Assembly (NCBI RefSeq): GCF_001653135.1
Contig: NZ_BDDS01000008.1
Coordinates: 124,001 to 188,000 of the forward strand
DNA: 64,000 bases
From: Pseudoalteromonas neustonica
GTDB taxonomy: Bacteria > Pseudomonadota > Gammaproteobacteria > Enterobacterales > Alteromonadaceae
Reading direction: 5' to 3'
Both the position numbers and the translations under genes were made by a program. The first letter of the stretch is position 1. Each line of letters opens with the position of its first letter. Shown here piece by piece: positions 55,422 to 64,000 of this stretch. Below the pieces are notes generated by a model. That model worked only from the letters and a program-made list of their open reading frames with translations, did not search any database and had not been told where the DNA came from.

Positions 55422-55477
55422 ATATACCCAAGTGGCCTATAGAGCACACTATGTGATAAAAACACTTGGGGATATAT
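55422..55477. repeat. Imperfect inverted repeat upstream of obg
   Basis: TATACCCAAGTG and CACTTGGGGATATA pair with one extra C around a 28-nt loop. The TATACCCAA end resembles the dispersed repeat at 29692-29894, so this may be a decayed relative. Confidence 0.45.
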
Positions 55478-55493
55478 TCTTAAGACTTAAAAC

Positions 55494-55522
55494 AAAAAAC
55501 CCCGCAAAGGCGGGGTTTTTTA
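55494..55522 (-). terminator. Terminator of rplU-rpmA
   Basis: AAAAAACCCCGC-AAAG-GCGGGGTTTTTTT: 12-bp A/T-bounded stem, 15 nt after the rpmA stop. Confidence 0.92.
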
Positions 55523-55536
55523 AGAACCGATTCTGA

Positions 55537-55794
55537 TTACTCAGATACGATGCTTATGTATTTACGGTTTAAAGGACCTTTTTGTTCAAACTGAACTTTA
55601 CCATCTGCTTTTGCGAAGATAGTGTGGTCTTTACCGATACCTGCGTTTGTGCCAGCATGGAATTTAGTTCCACGTTGACGAACAATGATGCTACCCGCTA
55701 GAACTGATTCGCCACCAAAACGCTTAACGCCAAGGCGTTTGCTTTCTGAATCGCGACCGTTACGAGTACTACCAGCTGCTTTTTTATGTGCCAT
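55537..55794 (-). CDS. rpmA: 50S ribosomal protein L27
   Basis: An 85-residue protein at the peptidyl transferase centre. N-terminal [28 protein letters not shown] is the L27 signature (given here as [15 protein letters not shown] and [10 protein letters not shown]), with [13 protein letters not shown] later. E. coli L27 has the same length. It follows rplU by 16 nt. Confidence 0.98.
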   Translation of the reverse strand: MAHKKAAGSTRNGRDSESKRLGVKRFGGESVLAGSIIVRQRGTKFHAGTNAGIGKDHTIFAKADGKVQFEQKGPLNRKYISIVSE

Positions 55795-55810
55795 TTCTAA
55801 GTACCTCTAA

Positions 55811-56122
55811 TTAAGCGCTAATGCCAGTGATTTTAACTTCTGTGAACCATTGACGATGGCCCATTTGCTTACGAGAATGCTTACGGCGTCTAAATTTAAC
55901 AACCTTAATCTTCTCACCGCGACCATGTGAAACAACCTCAGCTGTTACTTTACCACCGTTTACGAACGGTACACCGATCTCGATTTTCTCACCATCAGCA
56001 ACTAAAAGTACTGAATCAAATTCAACTGCTGCACCAGTCTCAACGTCTAATTTCTCAAGACGAATTGTTTGACCTTCAGTCACACGGTGCTGTTTACCAC
56101 CACTTTGGAAAACCGCGTACAT
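55811..56122 (-). CDS. rplU: 50S ribosomal protein L21
   Basis: A 103-residue ribosomal protein ([18 protein letters not shown], ending [13 protein letters not shown] [10 protein letters not shown], with [16 protein letters not shown]). The start is at 56122, which gives the canonical length; a twelve-codon upstream extension is spurious. It heads the rplU-rpmA unit and is divergent from ispB, as in E. coli. Confidence 0.98.
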   Translation of the reverse strand: MYAVFQSGGKQHRVTEGQTIRLEKLDVETGAAVEFDSVLLVADGEKIEIGVPFVNGGKVTAEVVSHGRGEKIKVVKFRRRKHSRKQMGHRQWFTEVKITGISA

Positions 56123-56184
56123 AATTAACTCCGTCTGTGCGCCCTCAAATCGACGCAACTAAAATATTCTTCAATAGGGCGCGA

Positions 56185-56213
56185 AGTTTACGCTAATGTG
56201 CAAAAACTAGCAA
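56185..56213 (-). promoter_or_regulatory. rplU: Candidate sigma-70 promoter of rplU
   Basis: Minus strand: TTGCTA (56208-56213), a 17-bp spacer, TAAACT (56185-56190), about 60 bp upstream of the rplU start. It is followed by CGCGCCC, a GC-rich discriminator expected for a ribosomal protein promoter. The rest of the 420-bp rplU-ispB gap is AT-rich and shows no gene. Confidence 0.65.
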
Positions 56214-56543
56214 GCCCGTTTATTAATTAAATGAATAAAAAATAGCTGCATTGAGAGCAATTCAATATTTTCCCCTATTTTATATTAAATTGACGTTATG
56301 CCAAGCGCTTTTTAACACCGAATGACAAATAAGTTACAGAGTAGGCAAACAGACGTCATGAATAAAAAACATCCACGATGAATTAAGCCAACTTTAAAAA
56401 AATAAAAAGTTAACTTGGCTAATTAAGGCTAAATTAAGCTGCTTAAACGTGTTTTTTCAGGGAATTGTCACAAAATATCGAGCAAGCGCGTTTTTTGTTG
56501 TACAATCGGCTGCGTATACCCATTAAATTTGGCTCGGAGATCA

Positions 56544-57515
56544 ATGGATATAAAAGCTATCCAGGCGTTAATCGAAAACGATATGAATAACGTCAATCAA
56601 CTTATATATGCGCAAATGCGCTCAGATGTGGCACTTGTCAATCAGCTTGGCTTATATATTGTTAACAGTGGCGGCAAACGCGTTCGTCCTATGTTAGCTA
56701 TTTTAGCGGCCAAAGCACTTGGCTATGAAGGCAAAGACCATATCACCTTAGCAACCATTGTTGAATTTATTCACACTGCAACACTGCTTCATGACGATGT
56801 TGTTGATGAGTCAAACCTACGTCGCGGCACACCAACAGCAAATGCTGAATTTGGTAATGCTGCAAGCGTATTGGTCGGCGACTTTATCTACACTCGCTCA
56901 TTTCAGCTTATGGTCGGGATTGGTAAAATGCAGGTAATGCAAATACTTGCCGATGCAACGAACGTGATTGCTGAAGGTGAAGTGCTGCAATTAATGAACT
57001 GCAATGACCCTGACACCACTGAAGACAGTTATATGCAGGTTATTTACTCTAAGACAGCTAAGTTATTCGAAGCTGCTACAGGGCTTGCTGCAGTCATTAC
57101 TGAACAAAATGAAAAAACACTTAAAGCACTCAATTTATACGGGATGCATTTAGGTACTGCTTTTCAATTGGTTGATGATGTACTTGATTACAATGCAGAT
57201 GCAGATCAGTTAGGTAAAAACATTGGTGATGATTTAGCTGAAGGTAAACCAACCCTGCCACTTATCTATGCTATGCAACAAGGTAATGCTGAACAGGTTC
57301 AGCTAATTCGTGATGCAATTGAGCACAGTAATGGTATGGAGCACTTAGACGCAATACTCAATACGCTAAATGAAACAAATGCACTCGAGTTCACCATGAA
57401 TAAAGCAAACGAAGAAGCAGATAAAGCCATTGCTTGTTTATCTGTGTTAGCTGATTCGCCTTATAAAGAAGCCTTAGTTAGCCTAGCCCGTATTGCTGTT
57501 GATCGTAGTCACTAA
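56544..57515 (+). CDS. ispB: Octaprenyl diphosphate synthase
   Basis: A 323-residue trans-prenyltransferase making the side chain of ubiquinone and menaquinone. First aspartate-rich motif DDVVDES at residues 84-90 preceded by HTATLLH, second DDVLDYN at about 213. Start ATG 56544 (MDIKAIQALI) has CGGAGA upstream; an extension from a TTG at 56529 is not used. Chain length is inferred from synteny with E. coli ispB. Confidence 0.95.
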   Translation: MDIKAIQALIENDMNNVNQLIYAQMRSDVALVNQLGLYIVNSGGKRVRPMLAILAAKALGYEGKDHITLATIVEFIHTATLLHDDVVDESNLRRGTPTANAEFGNAASVLVGDFIYTRSFQLMVGIGKMQVMQILADATNVIAEGEVLQLMNCNDPDTTEDSYMQVIYSKTAKLFEAATGLAAVITEQNEKTLKALNLYGMHLGTAFQLVDDVLDYNADADQLGKNIGDDLAEGKPTLPLIYAMQQGNAEQVQLIRDAIEHSNGMEHLDAILNTLNETNALEFTMNKANEEADKAIACLSVLADSPYKEALVSLARIAVDRSH

Positions 57516-57540
57516 AATTAACGATTTGATTTCGAGCACA

Positions 57541-57567
57541 AAAAAGCCTGCAATTGCAGGCTTTTTT
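57541..57567 (+). terminator. Shared terminator between ispB and mdh
   Basis: AAAAAGCCTGCAATTGCAGG then CTTTTTT, a perfect 13-bp palindromic stem with A and T tracts; positioned to end both convergent genes. Confidence 0.92.
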
Positions 57568-57599
57568 ATTACCGCCAATAGCTGGCGATATAAGCAAGG

Positions 57600-58535
57600 T
57601 TAAGCGTTGATGAAATCAACACCTTCTTGGATGTCTTTTTTCAGCGTATCAAGCATATCGTTTTTAGCTTGTAGCTCAAACGCGCTTAGTTCGCCGTAAG
57701 AAAGAATCTCTTCTACGCCATTTTTACCTAAACGTACTGGATGAGCGAAGTATTCTGCATCGCCATTTTCAACTGCAACGTATGCATAATCTACAACGTC
57801 TTCACCTTGTAGGCCTTTAACTAAAGACATACAAAAACGTGCTGCAGCAGCACCCATTGATAATGTAGCAGAACCACCGCCAGCTTTAGCATTTACTACT
57901 TCAGTACCTGCATTTTGGATACGTGGAGTAAGTGCTGCAACTTCTTCATCAGTAAAGCTAACACCTTCAACTTGAGATAAAAGAGGAAGAATAGTTGTGC
58001 CTGAGTGACCACCAATTACTGGTACTTTCACAGTTGCAACATCAACACCTTTAAGCTCAGCTACGAACGCTTCAGAACGGATCACATCTAAAGTAGTGAT
58101 ACCGAAAACACGCTTAGCATCGTAAGTACCTGCTTTTTTGAAAACTTCAGCAACAATTGGCACAGTGCCATTTACTGGGTTTGTAATAATACCCACAAGT
58201 GCGGTAGGACAATTAGCAACAATGCCTTCTGCTAATGTTTTGATGATACCCGCATTTACGTTGAATAAATCAGCACGGTCCATACCAGGCTTACGTGGCA
58301 TACCCGCAGGGATAAGCACGATATCACAACCCGTTAACGCTTGGTCAAGTGCGTCAGCACCAAAACCAGCAACTTTAACATCTGTTGGGATGTGAGAAAG
58401 GTCAACAGCAACACCAGGAACAACTGGAGCAACATCATAAAGTGATAATTCAGAACCAGCTGGTAAACCTGTTTTTAATAATAAAGACAACGCTTGGCCG
58501 ATACCGCCTGCAGCACCTAATACAGCAACTTTCAT
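57600..58535 (-). CDS. mdh: Malate dehydrogenase
   Basis: A 311-residue NAD-dependent TCA enzyme (E. coli Mdh 312). [20 protein letters not shown] is the nucleotide-binding start; [16 protein letters not shown] carries the substrate-binding arginines; [12 protein letters not shown] contains the catalytic His. Divergent from argR, as in Vibrio and E. coli. Confidence 0.98.
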   Translation of the reverse strand: MKVAVLGAAGGIGQALSLLLKTGLPAGSELSLYDVAPVVPGVAVDLSHIPTDVKVAGFGADALDQALTGCDIVLIPAGMPRKPGMDRADLFNVNAGIIKTLAEGIVANCPTALVGIITNPVNGTVPIVAEVFKKAGTYDAKRVFGITTLDVIRSEAFVAELKGVDVATVKVPVIGGHSGTTILPLLSQVEGVSFTDEEVAALTPRIQNAGTEVVNAKAGGGSATLSMGAAAARFCMSLVKGLQGEDVVDYAYVAVENGDAEYFAHPVRLGKNGVEEILSYGELSAFELQAKNDMLDTLKKDIQEGVDFINA

Positions 58536-58690
58536 TGGAATTCTCCGTAATTTGAGATAGGGAAATATTTGTGGCTCTAAAGATAATGAAATTAATGCCT
58601 AAAGACAAATTTATCCTGCTTATTTTGCATATAATTTCGACCATAGTTGTAAACTTTCTTGTTTACAAAGCGCATAAGACAAACAACTAC

Positions 58691-58704
58691 TGCATAAATA
58701 TTCA
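58691..58704 (+). promoter_or_regulatory. argR: Candidate ARG box for argR/mdh region
   Basis: TGCATAAATATTCA matches the 14-bp core of ARG boxes (TGnATAnnnATnCA), 49 bp upstream of argR. Autoregulation by ArgR is expected. Confidence 0.5.
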
Positions 58705-58752
58705 TTTTTGTGTAGAATTTAGCTCATCAAATAACAAGAGCAGAACAGCAAC

Positions 58753-59220
58753 ATGCAACCACATGATAAACAAGAAGCACTGGTAAAAGCCTTTAAATCA
58801 CTTTTAAAAGAGGAGAATTTTGGTTCTCAAGGCGAAATCGTAGACGCTCTAAAAGAGCAAGGTTTTGATAATATCAGCCAGAGTAAAGTATCGCGCATGT
58901 TGAGTAAGTTTGGCGCCGTACGCACGCGTAATGCAAAACAAGAGATGGTATATTGCCTACCCGCTGAAATGGGTGTACCTACAGCAAAAAGCCCATTGCG
59001 CCAATTAGTGATTGATATTATGCATAATGAGATGATGATCATTATTCGCACCAGCCCAGGTGCTGCACAATTAATTGCTCGCTTACTCGATTCATTAGGT
59101 AAAGCAGATGGTGTTTTGGGTACAATTGCCGGAGACGACACTATTTTTATCGCCCCAGCTAGAATTTCAGAAATTGATGTAACCCTTGAGCGTGTTCGTC
59201 TTTTATTTGATACAGTTTAA
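58753..59220 (+). CDS. argR: Arginine repressor ArgR
   Basis: A 155-residue hexameric regulator of arginine biosynthesis and catabolism. The winged helix DNA-binding domain at 1-75 includes [14 protein letters not shown] and [18 protein letters not shown]; the C-terminal arginine-binding domain has [15 protein letters not shown] and [13 protein letters not shown]. Overlaps the convergent DyP gene by 4 nt. Confidence 0.97.
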   Translation: MQPHDKQEALVKAFKSLLKEENFGSQGEIVDALKEQGFDNISQSKVSRMLSKFGAVRTRNAKQEMVYCLPAEMGVPTAKSPLRQLVIDIMHNEMMIIIRTSPGAAQLIARLLDSLGKADGVLGTIAGDDTIFIAPARISEIDVTLERVRLLFDTV

Positions 59221-60116
59221 AGCTGCTTTAAAAAGTTAATTGACGGGGCAAAGAATGCCGACCCCATATCAGCTTGTGTAAAATCAAGCCAATGGTCATA
59301 GCATTCGCCCTGCCCTAAGCGGCTACGTAACACCTGCTCGAACACCGAGCCAAATGCGCCGCAGCTTATTGCTAATACACCTTGCTCATTTACATCACCG
59401 TAAGGCATGCTTTGATTGAGAAGCAACGCTTGACCTTGCTCGTCTTTAAGTTCAGTTCGTACTGCATGACTGGTTTCTAACGGTGGTATAATCAGCGTGT
59501 TATCTAATCGCGTACGCCCCATTATTTGCTCTTGTTCATGTAATGATAGATGCTGCCATACACTCAAATCATGCTTATAACGCTGCACATGGATATAACT
59601 ACCTTGATCTTCAAAGTGCCCCGGCCTGCTAACTAAAGCCGTGATTCGCTTTTGACGACCATGGGGGGTATCCCCCCCGAGTATAAAACCATTAAAGTCG
59701 CGCCCATCTAAAAAGCGAAAATTACGTACTTGCTCAACAAGCTCAACATCAGGGGCAAACAATTTAAGTATTTGTAATGCGAACAAATGGTTTACGTCTT
59801 CTCTATCTGAACGAATTTGTACAAATAAATCGAACGGCTGTGCCCCCATAACATGATCATTATGCGTAATATTAGGAAAGCTTTGTAGTTGGCTTGGAAT
59901 GAACTCAGGTAAAACATGTGGCCAATACTGCGCGCCTACAGCCACAAGGCTTGAGAGCATAGATTCTGAAAATTGATCAGCGAACTCGTCTTGAATCACA
60001 CTGACTCGCTTTAATTTTTTACGCAATGACTCGTCATGACCATCAAATACATTAAAAAATAAATGCAAACCGTGTAGGTTTGCCTCAGCACAAATCCCCG
60101 ATTGCGCTTGCGCCAT
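59217..60116 (-). CDS. DyP-type heme peroxidase
   Basis: A 299-residue peroxidase. The family catalytic segment appears as [12 protein letters not shown] (GxxDG-type, with Asp) and the proximal heme region as [20 protein letters not shown], cut here to [11 protein letters not shown], followed by EQIMGRTR and a distal loop SHAVRT. There is no Tat or Sec signal, so it is cytoplasmic, unlike EfeB. Lies 63 nt downstream of the iron ABC operon on the same strand, so it may be co-transcribed and iron-responsive. Confidence 0.92.
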   Translation of the reverse strand: MAQAQSGICAEANLHGLHLFFNVFDGHDESLRKKLKRVSVIQDEFADQFSESMLSSLVAVGAQYWPHVLPEFIPSQLQSFPNITHNDHVMGAQPFDLFVQIRSDREDVNHLFALQILKLFAPDVELVEQVRNFRFLDGRDFNGFILGGDTPHGRQKRITALVSRPGHFEDQGSYIHVQRYKHDLSVWQHLSLHEQEQIMGRTRLDNTLIIPPLETSHAVRTELKDEQGQALLLNQSMPYGDVNEQGVLAISCGAFGSVFEQVLRSRLGQGECYDHWLDFTQADMGSAFFAPSINFLKQL

Positions 60117-60179
60117 GGTATTTCCTTAACTCAAAGTCTCATACACGGCGCTTTTGCTTTAAAATAAAAAGTCACTACT

Positions 60180-61229
60180 CTAACTAGCGAAAAAGTTTAC
60201 CGTGTGCGGTTTTATTTTTATTGTAACCTGATCATTCTCTTTAAATGACTGGTCTAATTGAGCTGCAACTTCTATTTCTTGCTGTGCAATCATTACTTTA
60301 TAAACATAATGGGAGCCAATAAAGCGACTATTGATAATAGTTACTGTATTAATACCCTCCTCACCTATTGAAACCGCGGTTAATAAAAGGTGATGTGGGC
60401 GAATATATAGCTGACCTAGTTGAGCCTGAGAACCTCGTGCAGCAAATGATTCAACACGCCCGTATGCAGTATTATATTCAGTTGCCGTTAATGCTTCTGC
60501 GTCCAAGTATATGCCTTGACCTAGAAACTCTGCAACCACCTTTGAACTCGGAGAGCTAAAAAGTTGCTCAGCGGTGCCCTGTTGAGCAATTTTTCCGCGA
60601 TGCATCACCGCCAAAGTGTCAGAGAATGCAAATGCTTCCTCTTTTGAGTGTGTAACAAATACTGCAGACACGCGCTGCGCTTTAATAATACGACGGATAT
60701 CAGCAATTAATTCAAATCGTACTTGGGTATCAATATTTGAAAATGGTTCATCTAATAATAATAAACTAGGTTTATAAGCGAGTGCCCTCGCAATCGCGAC
60801 TCGCTGCTGCTGCCCACCAGACAATTGGTGTGGAAAGCGTTTAGCACAACCGATTAAATGTACCAATTCAAGCATTTCATCAACACGTTGCTGCTTTTGC
60901 GCTTTTGGCATTTTGGCTAACCCAAATGCAATATTATCGGCCACTGTTAAATGTGGGAACAATGCATAATCTTGAAACATCATACCGATATTACGATACT
61001 CTGGCGCCAAAAATAACTGCTCATCACTTACTAACTTACCATCAATAAAGACTTTACCTTGCTTGGCTTCTATTAACCCTGCTATTGCTTTTAATGTCGT
61101 GGTCTTTCCACAACCACTTGCACCAAGCAAACAAACGATCTCATCTTTGGCGACAGTTAAATCTAGATTTTCAATCACTGCGGTGCCGTTATACTGATAC
61201 GATAAATTATCTAAGACTAAACTGCTCAT
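60180..61229 (-). CDS. fbpC: Iron(III) ABC transporter ATP-binding protein (FbpC/AfuC type)
   Basis: A 349-residue ATPase. Walker A LLGASGCGKTTTLKAIAG (about 36-43), signature LSGGQQQRVAIARAL, Walker B LLLLDEPFSNID, and a C-terminal TOBE-like regulatory domain (about 240-349). It follows the permease by 0 nt. Together with the two upstream genes it forms a complete ferric importer. Confidence 0.93.
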   Translation of the reverse strand: MSSLVLDNLSYQYNGTAVIENLDLTVAKDEIVCLLGASGCGKTTTLKAIAGLIEAKQGKVFIDGKLVSDEQLFLAPEYRNIGMMFQDYALFPHLTVADNIAFGLAKMPKAQKQQRVDEMLELVHLIGCAKRFPHQLSGGQQQRVAIARALAYKPSLLLLDEPFSNIDTQVRFELIADIRRIIKAQRVSAVFVTHSKEEAFAFSDTLAVMHRGKIAQQGTAEQLFSSPSSKVVAEFLGQGIYLDAEALTATEYNTAYGRVESFAARGSQAQLGQLYIRPHHLLLTAVSIGEEGINTVTIINSRFIGSHYVYKVMIAQQEIEVAAQLDQSFKENDQVTIKIKPHTVNFFAS

Positions 61230-62861
61230 TTAACTACGTTGCTCCATTGAGCGATTAACAAAATACAAAGGAATTAACCCTACTACGACTATCGATAACG
61301 CTGAAATAGAGGCCAACTCTAATTGCTCATCACTAACGTATTGGAATACATGTGTTGCTAATGTTTCAAAATTAAAAGGCCTTAATAATAAAGCGGCTGG
61401 TAACTCTTTCATGCATTCAATAAATACTAGTAACCCTGCGGTTAAAATACCACGACGTAACAACGGTATATGTACCTTGCGCAGAGTTTTACCTTGGCTT
61501 TGCCCCATGGATTGACTCGCCATATCAAGCGATGGGCTAATGCGCATAAAACTGGATTCTATTGCACCATGGGCAATGGCATAAAAGCGTACAACGTATG
61601 CAAATATAATTGCAAACAAAGTGCCACTTAATAACAGTCCTGGCACAAATCCAAGCGGCTCTAACCACGCATTTAATTTATCATCTAATAAAGTTAGGGG
61701 TAATAGTACTGCAATTGCAAGTACGGTACCTGGTAAAGCATACCCGGTACTCGCTAAGCGCCCAGGTATTAACGGGTACTGTTGCTTCGCTATTCGCTGA
61801 TAAAAAACCACTAACAAACTCAAGCCGATGGTAATGATGCTAACAATAGCTGCCACCTTAAAGCTCTGCCATGCATAAAGGAAAAACTGATCACTCCATG
61901 CTTGTTCAGCATACGAAATGGCATAACCTACCAACACTGCCACAGGCAGTAAAAACGCAAAAAACAAAACCACACAACAAAATGTAGTTGCACACCAGGC
62001 ATGCTTCCCTTTAAGGCTATATAGTGCATCACTATTAACCCCTGATTGGCGCTCAAATACGGCTTGATCACGACGGCTAAAGCGCTCCATCATCAGAGCA
62101 ATAAATAAAATAAGCAGCATAATGCCTGAAATTTTTGCAGCCGCAGTTAGTGAGTAATACCCTAGCCATGTGTCATACACAGCCGTTGTTAAAGTGCTCA
62201 CAGCAAAGTAGTTAACAGTAGCAAAATCAGCCATTGTCTCCATACTTATAAGTGCAAGAGCGGCGACAATAGCACCACGAGCAAGCGGCAAGCTCACTTT
62301 AAAAAAACTTTGCCTAGGTGATAGACCCATCAATTGACTTGCTTGCACTAATTTAAATGACTGCTCACGCAACGCTGTTTTAAAAATCAAATAAAGGTAA
62401 GGATAAAGCACTAAAGCAATCATCATAATCGCGCCGGGTAAGGTACGAATATCAAAAAACCAGTAGTCGTCTGGGGACTGCCAATTAAACCAATCACGCA
62501 GCGCTATTTGCACAGGTCCGGCATAATCAAACAAATCAGTATATACATAAGCAATAATGTACGTTGGCATCGCAAGAGGGAGCATTAGTGCCCATTCAAA
62601 CTGCTTTCGTCCGGGGAAATCACAATAAGCCGTTAACCAACCAAGCGGGAGTGCAATCGCACAGCTGACAACAGCCACTCCAAAAATAAGCACCAAAGTA
62701 TTGCGGATGTAATCCCATAACACGGTTTCCCAGAGGTGACTAAACACCTCTGAATCCCCCTGTAGAGATTCAAAAAGAAGAAAACACAGCGGGGTTACTA
62801 GCACGGTGCCAATAACCCACGCGAAAGATTGCCATCGCGACAACGAAAATTTAAAACTCAT
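61230..62861 (-). CDS. fbpB: Iron(III) ABC transporter permease (FbpB type, fused two-domain)
   Basis: A 543-residue inner-membrane protein with twelve-odd helices and two MetI-like permease domains. Each half has an EAA loop: ASQLMGLSPRQSFFKVSLP and ASQSMGQSQGKTLRKVHIP (both 19-residue cut cores), the docking helices for FbpC. It overlaps fbpA by 1 nt. Confidence 0.94.
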   Translation of the reverse strand: MSFKFSLSRWQSFAWVIGTVLVTPLCFLLFESLQGDSEVFSHLWETVLWDYIRNTLVLIFGVAVVSCAIALPLGWLTAYCDFPGRKQFEWALMLPLAMPTYIIAYVYTDLFDYAGPVQIALRDWFNWQSPDDYWFFDIRTLPGAIMMIALVLYPYLYLIFKTALREQSFKLVQASQLMGLSPRQSFFKVSLPLARGAIVAALALISMETMADFATVNYFAVSTLTTAVYDTWLGYYSLTAAAKISGIMLLILFIALMMERFSRRDQAVFERQSGVNSDALYSLKGKHAWCATTFCCVVLFFAFLLPVAVLVGYAISYAEQAWSDQFFLYAWQSFKVAAIVSIITIGLSLLVVFYQRIAKQQYPLIPGRLASTGYALPGTVLAIAVLLPLTLLDDKLNAWLEPLGFVPGLLLSGTLFAIIFAYVVRFYAIAHGAIESSFMRISPSLDMASQSMGQSQGKTLRKVHIPLLRRGILTAGLLVFIECMKELPAALLLRPFNFETLATHVFQYVSDEQLELASISALSIVVVGLIPLYFVNRSMEQRS

Positions 62862-63865
62862 TAAAGATCGAACTTCACCTCATCTATTAGCTTAAGCGCT
62901 AACGGACGATATTTGCTAATTTCATCAAGTGGCAAGCTATCTTCCTTAAAGCTTCCCCAAGACGCAACTAAACTTGATAATTCAACGCCAGGTTTAACCG
63001 GATATTCCATATTAACCGACGCATATGTATTCTGTGCCTTATTGTCGGTCATAAACTCTATAAGTTTCAAGGCATTTTCAGAGTTTTTAGCGTACTTAGT
63101 CATAACTACACCAGAAACATTGATATGTGAGCCTCTATTATCTTGATTTGGGAAGTTTATATGTACAGCATCTGCCCATGGTTTTTGTGCTGGGTCTTCA
63201 ATCATCTTACCAAAGTAGTAACTGTTACCTAACGCGATATCACACAATCCCTCTTTAACGGCCTTAACTTGCCCACGATCATTACCTTGTGGCTTACGCG
63301 CTAAGTTTGCTTTAACACCTTCAAGCCATGTTTTTGCTTGTGCTTCACCATGATGCGCAATCATTGATGCAACTAAACCTAGGTTATAAGGGTGTTTACC
63401 AGAGCGTGTGCATAACTTACCTTTGTATTTAGGTAAAGCCAACTCTTCGTAACTTAAATGCGGTAGTGCACCAACACGCTCTTTTGATGAATATACATTA
63501 CGTACGCGTTTAGTTAATGCAATCCATTGGCCTTCAACATCACGAAATTTAGCAGGCACGTTGCGGTTGACTGTTTCGCTATTGATTGTTTGAGTTAAAT
63601 TTAGCTCATCTAATTGTACTAAATCACTAAAATTAGAAGTTAGAACTAAATCAGCTTGGCTATGTTTCCCTTCGCGTTTAACACGTTCAATTAAGCCTTT
63701 TTTAGCAAATACCACATTGGTTTTAATACCGGTTTGCTTAGTAAAATCATCTAAGATTGGTTGAATTAAGAATGGTTGACGAAAAGAATAAATATTTACC
63801 GCATCATCTGCAAATGCAGGTGCTGCCACGGTTAACCCAACCAAAATTGCTAACGTCTTTTTCAT
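62861..63865 (-). CDS. fbpA: Iron(III)-binding periplasmic protein (FbpA/FutA type)
   Basis: A 334-residue protein with signal peptide MKKTLAILVGLTVAAPAFA. NIYSFRQPFLIQPIL is the N-terminal lobe, and GNSYYFGKM provides the adjacent tyrosines Y216 and Y217 that bind ferric iron in FbpA and FutA. First gene of the fbpABC operon. Confidence 0.94.
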   Translation of the reverse strand: MKKTLAILVGLTVAAPAFADDAVNIYSFRQPFLIQPILDDFTKQTGIKTNVVFAKKGLIERVKREGKHSQADLVLTSNFSDLVQLDELNLTQTINSETVNRNVPAKFRDVEGQWIALTKRVRNVYSSKERVGALPHLSYEELALPKYKGKLCTRSGKHPYNLGLVASMIAHHGEAQAKTWLEGVKANLARKPQGNDRGQVKAVKEGLCDIALGNSYYFGKMIEDPAQKPWADAVHINFPNQDNRGSHINVSGVVMTKYAKNSENALKLIEFMTDNKAQNTYASVNMEYPVKPGVELSSLVASWGSFKEDSLPLDEISKYRPLALKLIDEVKFDL

Positions 63866-63880
63866 ATATCGCTTCCACTT

Positions 63881-63899
63881 AAATAATAACTATTATCAT
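63881..63899 (-). promoter_or_regulatory. fbpA: Likely Fur box upstream of fbpA
   Basis: Minus strand ATGATAATAGTTATTATTT fits the GATAATGATAATCATTATC Fur consensus at most positions. It lies 16 bp upstream of the fbpA start, where repression by Fe-Fur is expected. Confidence 0.7.
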
Positions 63900-64000
63900 G
63901 AAATAATACCTTTTCTCCATTTAAAGTGCACTCATTAAATATGCCTGACAACCATAATGGAAATTGCGTGTGAGATATCTCTTACGATCGTGCCAGTCAT

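Noticed and set aside
56123..56543. Search for a small gene or RNA in the rplU-ispB gap
   Set aside because: Only promoter-like signals and AT-rich sequence are visible; no open frame or stable hairpin stands out.
63921..64000. Possible C-terminal end of another minus-strand gene (frame ending QAYLMSAL)
   Set aside because: Only 80 nt are visible and a second frame is also open (ending MVVRHI); too short to decide, although a gene ending upstream of the fbpA Fur box is plausible.

Overview
The window looks like a chromosomal segment of a marine gammaproteobacterium of the Alteromonadales, most likely Pseudoalteromonas or a close relative. The evidence is an AT-rich sequence, a gene order close to E. 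coli in two long blocks (yggS-proC-yggT-rdgB-hemW and rapA-rluA-djlA-lptD-surA-pdxA-rsmA-apaG-apaH-folA), the obg-rpmA-rplU/ispB and mdh/argR pairs, and many large sensory proteins and small DUF families typical of Shewanella, Vibrio and Pseudoalteromonas. The genus is inferred from gene order and protein style; no search was run. I saw no rRNA or tRNA genes, CRISPR array, prophage or intact insertion sequence.

Layout. 1-7.3 kb: a partial solute-binding-like gene, pilU and pilT (type IV pilus retraction), then yggS, proC, yggT, a DUF4426 gene, rdgB and hemW. 7.3-12 kb: a DUF885 lipoprotein, an ankyrin-like protein coupled to an orphan Wzx-type flippase, and a SIMPL-domain protein. 12-17.3 kb: a Pat/YfiQ-type acetyltransferase followed by a compact run of a divergent URO-D-fold protein, a TPR-LicD-like protein and a HIGH-motif cytidylyltransferase; this is the least explained part of the window. 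17.4-25.9 kb: a voltage-gated-type K+ channel, a 1500-residue propeller-PAS-GGDEF-EAL sensor, small GNAT, DUF3283-like and DUF1289 genes, a solute-binding-like protein and an acyltransferase. 26-29.3 kb: a Cys-rich heavy-metal permease with its ZntR-like regulator behind a MerR-type promoter, a 2-hydroxyacid dehydrogenase and a DUF3192 lipoprotein. 29.3-29.9 kb: a gene-free stretch made of nested mobile repeats. 30-36.1 kb: a PleD-like diguanylate cyclase and hybrid histidine kinase operon, and a PIN-PhoH ATPase.

36.4-54.2 kb is the rapA to folA block, interrupted by a DUF3530 gene, amgK-murU, and a chemoreceptor plus repeat elements plus a DUF3718 gene. 54.2-59.2 kb holds obg, rpmA, rplU, ispB, mdh and argR. 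59.2-63.9 kb holds a DyP peroxidase and an iron(III) ABC transporter (FbpABC type) behind a likely Fur box.

The most notable structural finding is a 262-266 bp foldback element with GGCGTGTTGACCTTT ends. It occurs twice, each copy flanked by CTAG, and each copy sits in a different CTAG site of another repeat family. The most notable coding finding is the URO-D-like/LicD-like/cytidylyltransferase operon, which suggests an uncharacterised CDP-activated decoration pathway.
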